A stretch of 11,917 nucleotides of DNA from an uncultured Ruminococcus sp. (GTDB taxonomy: Bacteria > Bacillota > Clostridia > Oscillospirales > Ruminococcaceae), in the NCBI GenBank assembly GCA_900540005.1, contig UQEM01000072.1:1-11917 (forward strand), given 5' to 3'. The notes under the pieces are model-generated. The model saw nothing but the letters and a program-made list of their open reading frames with translations, was not told where the DNA came from and ran no database searches. How positions within the stretch are numbered: the stretch's first letter is position 1; the number at the start of each line of letters is the position of its first letter. The position numbers and the translations under genes were made by a program. Positions 9,003-11,917 of this stretch are shown one piece after another.

Positions 9003-9120
9003 ATGACAGCAGGCATATATGTAGTAGTGTGCAGCTTTGAGTATCGACGTTGCTTTATGTAAACACAAAAATAAAATAAGCGGATATAGCTGCAATATGC
9101 CTGAATAACAGTAGCTTTTC

Positions 9121-9307
9121 GGAGAATAACGGTTCTCCTTTATGACCTGTCCGCATAGCAAAAGATGAATTACGCTGACTGTTTGAACAGGTTTTTGAGT
9201 TTGTGGAGCTGAAAGTATATGCAGGAAGCCGTATGATTGAGGTAACAGCTTCCTGAACTATCAGCAATATATCTTAATGGCTGTAAAGCCAAAAAAGTCA
9301 TAAAGAG
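9121..9307 (-). ncRNA. Candidate structured RNA domain in the rnj leader
   Basis: Nested pairings are visible on the minus-strand transcript. P1 pairs UUUAUGAC (9304..9297) with GUCAUAAA (9146..9139), and can extend inward by two pairs and outward by CUC/GAG around one bulged G. P2 pairs UGCUGAU (9266..9260) with GUCAGCG (9179..9173). P3 is a local 10-bp hairpin, CAGGAAGCUG (9255..9246) with CGGCUUCCUG (9231..9222), with a 14-nt loop. P4 is CUGU-UCAA-ACAG (9190..9179). P5 is GGAGAA-CCGUUA-UUCUCC (9138..9121). P1 and P2 are separated by an asymmetric internal loop of about 30 and 26 nt. The predicted start to the 3' side of P1 spans about 186 nt, close to the length of a 6S RNA, but I see no 6S sequence signature and no terminator after it. 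It could be a regulatory leader domain, a small RNA, or chance pairing. Confidence 0.35.
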
Positions 9308-9326
9308 CATAATAATACACAATACT

Positions 9327-9355
9327 ATTATACAAAAACTTCCATTCCATGTCAA
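9327..9355 (-). promoter_or_regulatory. Consensus sigma-A promoter for the rnj-ftsH operon
   Basis: The -35 box TTGACA (9355..9350) and the -10 box TATAAT (9332..9327) both match the consensus exactly and are separated by exactly 17 bp. A T-rich tract lies directly upstream, like an UP element. Transcription should start near 9320 on the minus strand. The promoter sits 66 bp after the upstream gene's stop codon and is the only strong promoter seen for the downstream six-gene run. Confidence 0.85.
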
Positions 9356-9420
9356 TAGAAAAAAAGAAAAGAGGAAATCATTTGGCATAGTTTATAGAAA
9401 TTTATGGGAATACAGTATAA

Positions 9421-10533
9421 TTATTCTGTAATTTCTCTGCATTTGTTTATTCTGCGGAGCTTTTCCGACCAGACCGCACACAATTCGGCAGCCGTTTCTG
9501 ATGAAAATGACTGTGCGGTGAGGGTGACTCGGTTTTTGCCGCTGCGCGTAAGCTTGATCCTGCCGCCGTTTTCAGTTATCTGCCTGTCCGTAGGAACATC
9601 AGTATCCGTAAAACTGAACGCTACTTCGCGTTTAGCGCTGGCAAACTGCGGAAGTTCTTTTATCAGCTGCATAAACAGCTTTTTGTTTTTGGCAAGATGA
9701 GCACACATAAAGAGCGGATCAAAAAGAAACCGCTGCTCTATAACCTCCTGCGGAATCTTGTTTTCGGCTGAGAATCTCTCAATTAGCTTATTGCTGTCAT
9801 CATTCAGGTAGTCTGCGGCATAGTGAAAATCATCGGGAAGAAAAGCTGTTCTTCCGCTTTGTGCGATTTTTACAGCATAAGCAAGTGTGAGTTTTTCATG
9901 CGAGATAAATCCTGCTTCTGTGCAATATGCATTAACGCGCTCGCCGTCGTCCGATATCTGAAAAACAAGGTTATCATCTTCTCCTGTAAAGAAATTTTGC
10001 CAAAGAGAGCGAACATTCGGATTTCCGCAGCTTATCCCTGCTCTAATGAGTTCACCGTGCAGTTCAAGCGCATCTGCAATATTGTTTACATAAAGGTTTC
10101 TAAACGAGGAAACAGAAGATATTTTGCCGAATTTTTCAGCAGGTTCACCTGCCGAATCGTCCATTAGTGCAGTAAGAGTTCTGTCACACAATGGAAATCT
10201 GCTTTCGTCAAAAAGGGATATCCTTATGCTGCCGTTGCCGCTGATGTATATGCCGCAGTCTGCCGAAAGCAGCGGGTAGCCAAATTTGAATGACGGCAGT
10301 TCTGTATTTTCGTACATGAATACATCTTTTCCGCATTCGGCGATTCCGCTCGAAATCGCGTAAAGAATATGTGTGTGATTGAAATTTTCACAGCCTGCCG
10401 CAAATCGCTTGAAGTGTCCTGCGATAGTTCGCCCGAATTCAGCAGCGTCCGACGAATTGGATACTGTTCCCGAAAGAGATTCGCAGCAGCCGTCCCGAAA
10501 TGAAAAATGTCTGTTTTCGCCCAGATAACTCAT
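9421..10533 (-). CDS. Degenerate alpha-D-phosphohexomutase-like protein (probable pseudoenzyme)
   Basis: The 370 residues follow the order of the phosphoglucomutase/phosphomannomutase family, which normally has about 450-500, but its active-site motifs are altered. An N-terminal AAEFGRTIAGHF (30-41) resembles the helix after the FGTSGxRG loop. AISSGIAECGKDVFMYENTELP (59-80 region) matches domain I. The catalytic serine loop, normally like SASHNP, reads SGNGSI (98-103), so the phosphoserine is not evident. The metal loop DGDADR reads SDDGER (194-199). The GExSGH sugar loop cannot be found, and the sequence moves on to FDPLFMCAHLAK (271-282). The domain IV phosphate loop RPSGTEP reads TRSGKNR (329-335). 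The frame is intact, with an ATG and AAGGAG 7 nt upstream, so the gene is probably expressed. Mutase activity is unlikely; a sensing or scaffolding role is possible but unshown. Family assignment rests on visual alignment. Confidence 0.7.
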   Translation of the reverse strand: MSYLGENRHFSFRDGCCESLSGTVSNSSDAAEFGRTIAGHFKRFAAGCENFNHTHILYAISSGIAECGKDVFMYENTELPSFKFGYPLLSADCGIYISGNGSIRISLFDESRFPLCDRTLTALMDDSAGEPAEKFGKISSVSSFRNLYVNNIADALELHGELIRAGISCGNPNVRSLWQNFFTGEDDNLVFQISDDGERVNAYCTEAGFISHEKLTLAYAVKIAQSGRTAFLPDDFHYAADYLNDDSNKLIERFSAENKIPQEVIEQRFLFDPLFMCAHLAKNKKLFMQLIKELPQFASAKREVAFSFTDTDVPTDRQITENGGRIKLTRSGKNRVTLTAQSFSSETAAELCAVWSEKLRRINKCREITE

Positions 10534-10556
10534 AAATATTCTCCTTGATACGTCAG

Positions 10557-10586
10557 AGCATATCCTCTCTGAATTAATATTGTCAG
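10557..10586 (-). promoter_or_regulatory. Possible weak promoter before the mutase-like gene
   Basis: CTGACA (10586..10581, five of six matches to TTGACA) lies 18 bp upstream of TATGCT (10562..10557, four of six matches to TATAAT). The implied start near 10550 would leave a short leader that just holds the AAGGAG ribosome site at 10546..10541. A 5-bp inverted repeat (CAGAG/CTCTG) overlaps the -10 area. No terminator is visible after the transporter gene, so read-through from it is equally possible. Confidence 0.3.
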
Positions 10587-10613
10587 ATATATTTATTGGC
10601 AGAAAAAAGAAAA

Positions 10614-11864
10614 TTATTCCCGTTTGACCTTTTTTATCAGAAGCAGCAATGCGGCGAGATTTGGAAAAGCCATGAGTCCGTTAAAGATATCGGAAAGAGT
10701 CCATACCGCCTCTGCCCTGCAAACTGCTCCAAGAGATGCAGAAAAAGCGTAGATCAGGCAAAATATCATAGTTCCCGTATTCGGCAGAATGTAGCTGAAA
10801 GCGCTTTCACCGCAGTAATACCAGCCGATTATCGTACAGAATGCAAATACAGTAAGCTCAGCCGCAATAAACGGCTTTCCGATTCCTAACGGAAGTGTGG
10901 AAAAGGTCTCGGAAACCGAAAACTCAGAAGATGCACAAATAAATGTTACCGCACTTAGTGTACAGCATACCATTGTATCAAAGAAAACCTCAAACATCGC
11001 CCACATTCCCTGTAGCCTTTCACAGTCGCTCTCGGCGGAACTATGAAGAAAGGGAGAGCTTCCGAGACCTGCTTCATTCGAGAAGATACCCCTTCGTATT
11101 CCAACTGACAAGGATTTTGATATTAATGCTCCCGATATTCCGCCGACAGCCTGCCTTACTCCGAATGCACCACTGAAGATCTTCATAAACGCAGCCGGAA
11201 CACTGTCTATATGAGTTGATATTATCCATATGCAAGCGACCGCATATGCGACAGACGCTGCCGGCAACAGATATTGAGCCACCGTGCCTATCCGATCAGC
11301 CCCGCCGCTGACTACAGCGAAAACAGCCGCGAATACAATAACTGCCAAAATATATGGATTTACATTTATGTATTGCCGAATACTCTGAGCAACTGCGCTT
11401 ACCTGAACCATACTGCCCATTCCAAGGGAAGCAAGTACACAGAAAACCGCAAAGCATACAGCGAGCACCGGACTGCCGAGTCCCTTGGATATATATGCCA
11501 TTGGGCCTTTGCAGTCAGCGGTACTGTACTTGACTGACAGTGAGTTTTCGGAATAAACAAGAGCCATACCGAGAAAAGCCGAGACCCACATCCAGAAAAT
11601 AGAACCTGCTCCTCCTATTGCAAGAGCTGCGGCGACTCCGGTAATATTTCCCGTACCCATGGCAGTCCCGAGCGACATACAAACAGTTTTCCATTGACTG
11701 AGTCCGCGGTTAGAGTTTTTATTCTCAGAAAAAGCAGAACGCAGTACAAACGGTATCGCTCTGAATTGAATAAAACGCAGCTTCAGCGTGTAGAGGATAC
11801 CCGTAAAAAGCAGCAGTAACACAAGTCCGTTTCCCCATACGAAAGAATTGATACGTTCAAGCAT
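10614..11864 (-). CDS. AGCS-family sodium:alanine/glycine symporter
   Basis: This is a multi-spanning inner-membrane transporter of the alanine/glycine:cation symporter family, which imports small neutral amino acids with Na+. The opening MLERINSFVWGNGLVLLLL is typical. Family motifs are visible: GTAMGTGNITGVA (66-78), CKGPMAYISKGLG (118-130), GIRRGIFSNEAGLGS (255-269), GWYYCGE (347-353) and DIFNGLMAFPNLAAL (392-406). The protein is mostly hydrophobic, with about ten membrane segments. At 416 residues it is somewhat shorter than the usual 440-480, but no central motif is lost. The start at 11864 fits family N-termini, but only five genomic bases remain upstream, so its ribosome site and promoter are outside the insert. 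The substrate cannot be fixed from sequence; alanine or glycine is the family default. It precedes the mutase-like gene by 80 bp on the same strand. Confidence 0.93.
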   Translation of the reverse strand: MLERINSFVWGNGLVLLLLFTGILYTLKLRFIQFRAIPFVLRSAFSENKNSNRGLSQWKTVCMSLGTAMGTGNITGVAAALAIGGAGSIFWMWVSAFLGMALVYSENSLSVKYSTADCKGPMAYISKGLGSPVLAVCFAVFCVLASLGMGSMVQVSAVAQSIRQYINVNPYILAVIVFAAVFAVVSGGADRIGTVAQYLLPAASVAYAVACIWIISTHIDSVPAAFMKIFSGAFGVRQAVGGISGALISKSLSVGIRRGIFSNEAGLGSSPFLHSSAESDCERLQGMWAMFEVFFDTMVCCTLSAVTFICASSEFSVSETFSTLPLGIGKPFIAAELTVFAFCTIIGWYYCGESAFSYILPNTGTMIFCLIYAFSASLGAVCRAEAVWTLSDIFNGLMAFPNLAALLLLIKKVKRE

Positions 11865-11869
11865 ATATT

Positions 11870-11917
11870 CTGTCTCTTATACACATCTGACGCTGCCGAC
11901 GAATAGCCTTGTGTAGA
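11870..11917 (-). other. Nextera Read 1 adapter with i5 index (sequencing artefact)
   Basis: This is not genomic DNA. Positions 11870..11888 are the Tn5 mosaic end in reverse complement, CTGTCTCTTATACACATCT. They are followed by GACGCTGCCGACGA (11889..11902) of the Nextera Read 1 adapter, an 8-base index ATAGCCTT (11903..11910), and GTGTAGA, the start of the reverse-complemented P5 oligonucleotide. The index reads AAGGCTAT in the i5 direction, which I recall as Nextera XT index S520. The genomic insert therefore ends at 11869. Confidence 0.97.

Larger units (their letters stand above)
8951..9320 (-). promoter_or_regulatory. Long 5' leader of the rnj operon (about 370 nt)
   Basis: This lies between the predicted transcription start (about 9320, 7 nt after the -10 box) and the rnj GTG. 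It contains no convincing gene: its open frames begin at TTG codons without good ribosome sites and have no recognisable protein character. It contains several inverted repeats able to form stems (entered separately) and a U-rich stretch at about 9082-9061 that lacks a strong hairpin directly before it. I do not recognise any known riboswitch core (TPP, FMN, SAM, cobalamin, lysine, purine, c-di-GMP, c-di-AMP ydaO type, T-box). A leader this long before a major ribonuclease gene suggests post-transcriptional control, as with the autoregulated rne leader of E. coli. That is an inference. Confidence 0.6.

Noticed and set aside
9061..9110. Terminator or attenuator before the U-rich stretch in the leader
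   Set aside because: The stems immediately upstream are only 3-5 bp and not adjacent to the U-rich run, so an attenuator cannot be supported from sequence alone.
9135..9146. AAAGGAG in the leader as a ribosome site for a leader peptide
   Set aside because: No ATG, GTG or TTG occurs at a suitable distance; the nearest possible initiator would be ATT. The site is also inside pairing P1/P5.
8928..9161. Minus-strand open frame of 77 codons running into the rnj start
   Set aside because: It has a TTG start without a clear ribosome site, it overlaps the rnj coding start out of frame, and its translation is Cys/Tyr-rich and irregular.
8951..9320. ydaO-type c-di-AMP riboswitch controlling the operon that contains gdpP
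   Set aside because: The idea is attractive by context, but I could not find the conserved core sequences of that class, so it is not called.
9055..9388. Minus-strand open frames of about 70 codons in the rnj leader (9055..9267 and 9170..9388)
   Set aside because: One begins at TTG without a good ribosome site; the other overlaps the consensus promoter. Neither translation resembles a real protein.
9356..9420. Intrinsic terminator after the mutase-like gene
   Set aside because: There is a T-rich tract on the transcript strand, but only a 4-bp imperfect stem precedes it. It is more likely an UP-like element for the promoter.
1..11917. Inverted 19-bp Tn5 mosaic ends at both termini, resembling the ends of a composite transposon
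   Set aside because: They are joined to Nextera primer sequence and a library index, there is no transposase between them, and the cargo is core housekeeping genes. They are library artefacts.

Overview
The window is a single genomic insert (34..11869) with Illumina Nextera (Tn5 tagmentation) adapter left on both ends. The gene families, gene order, strong Shine-Dalgarno sites and a sigma-A-type promoter point to a Bacillota member of class Clostridia, probably of the Ruminococcaceae/Oscillospiraceae type. That placement is inferred from synteny and protein character, not from a database search. All protein genes lie on the minus strand, so transcription runs from high to low coordinates.

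Right part (11864 to 9421): a Na+-coupled AGCS-family amino-acid symporter starts five genomic bases from the right adapter. It is followed after 80 bp by a 370-residue protein that keeps the four-domain layout of an alpha-D-phosphohexomutase but has lost or altered every recognisable active-site motif. It looks like a maintained pseudoenzyme and is the most unusual gene here.

Middle (9420 to 8951): a 470-bp gap without a convincing gene. It holds an exact-consensus promoter (TTGACA, 17 bp, TATAAT) facing the next operon, and a leader of about 370 nt with nested, long-range base pairing. This may be a regulatory RNA element controlling the ribonuclease J gene, or a separate small RNA.

Left part (8950 to 34): a tightly packed six-gene run, rnj-gdpP-rplI-dnaB-tilS-ftsH, with gaps of 24, 35 and 8 bp, a 1-bp overlap, and 11 bp. 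It joins mRNA decay (RNase J with a basic N-terminal tail), c-di-AMP breakdown (GdpP), ribosome structure (L9), the replicative helicase (DnaB), tRNA-Ile decoding (TilS) and membrane protein quality control (FtsH). The gdpP-rplI-dnaB block and the tilS/ftsH neighbourhood are both classic in Bacillota. Here they are fused behind rnj, and the hpt gene usual between tilS and ftsH is absent. FtsH is cut near its C-terminus by the left adapter.

I saw no mobile element, CRISPR array, tRNA or rRNA, and no clear intrinsic terminator. The plus-strand reading frames are all shadows of minus-strand genes.
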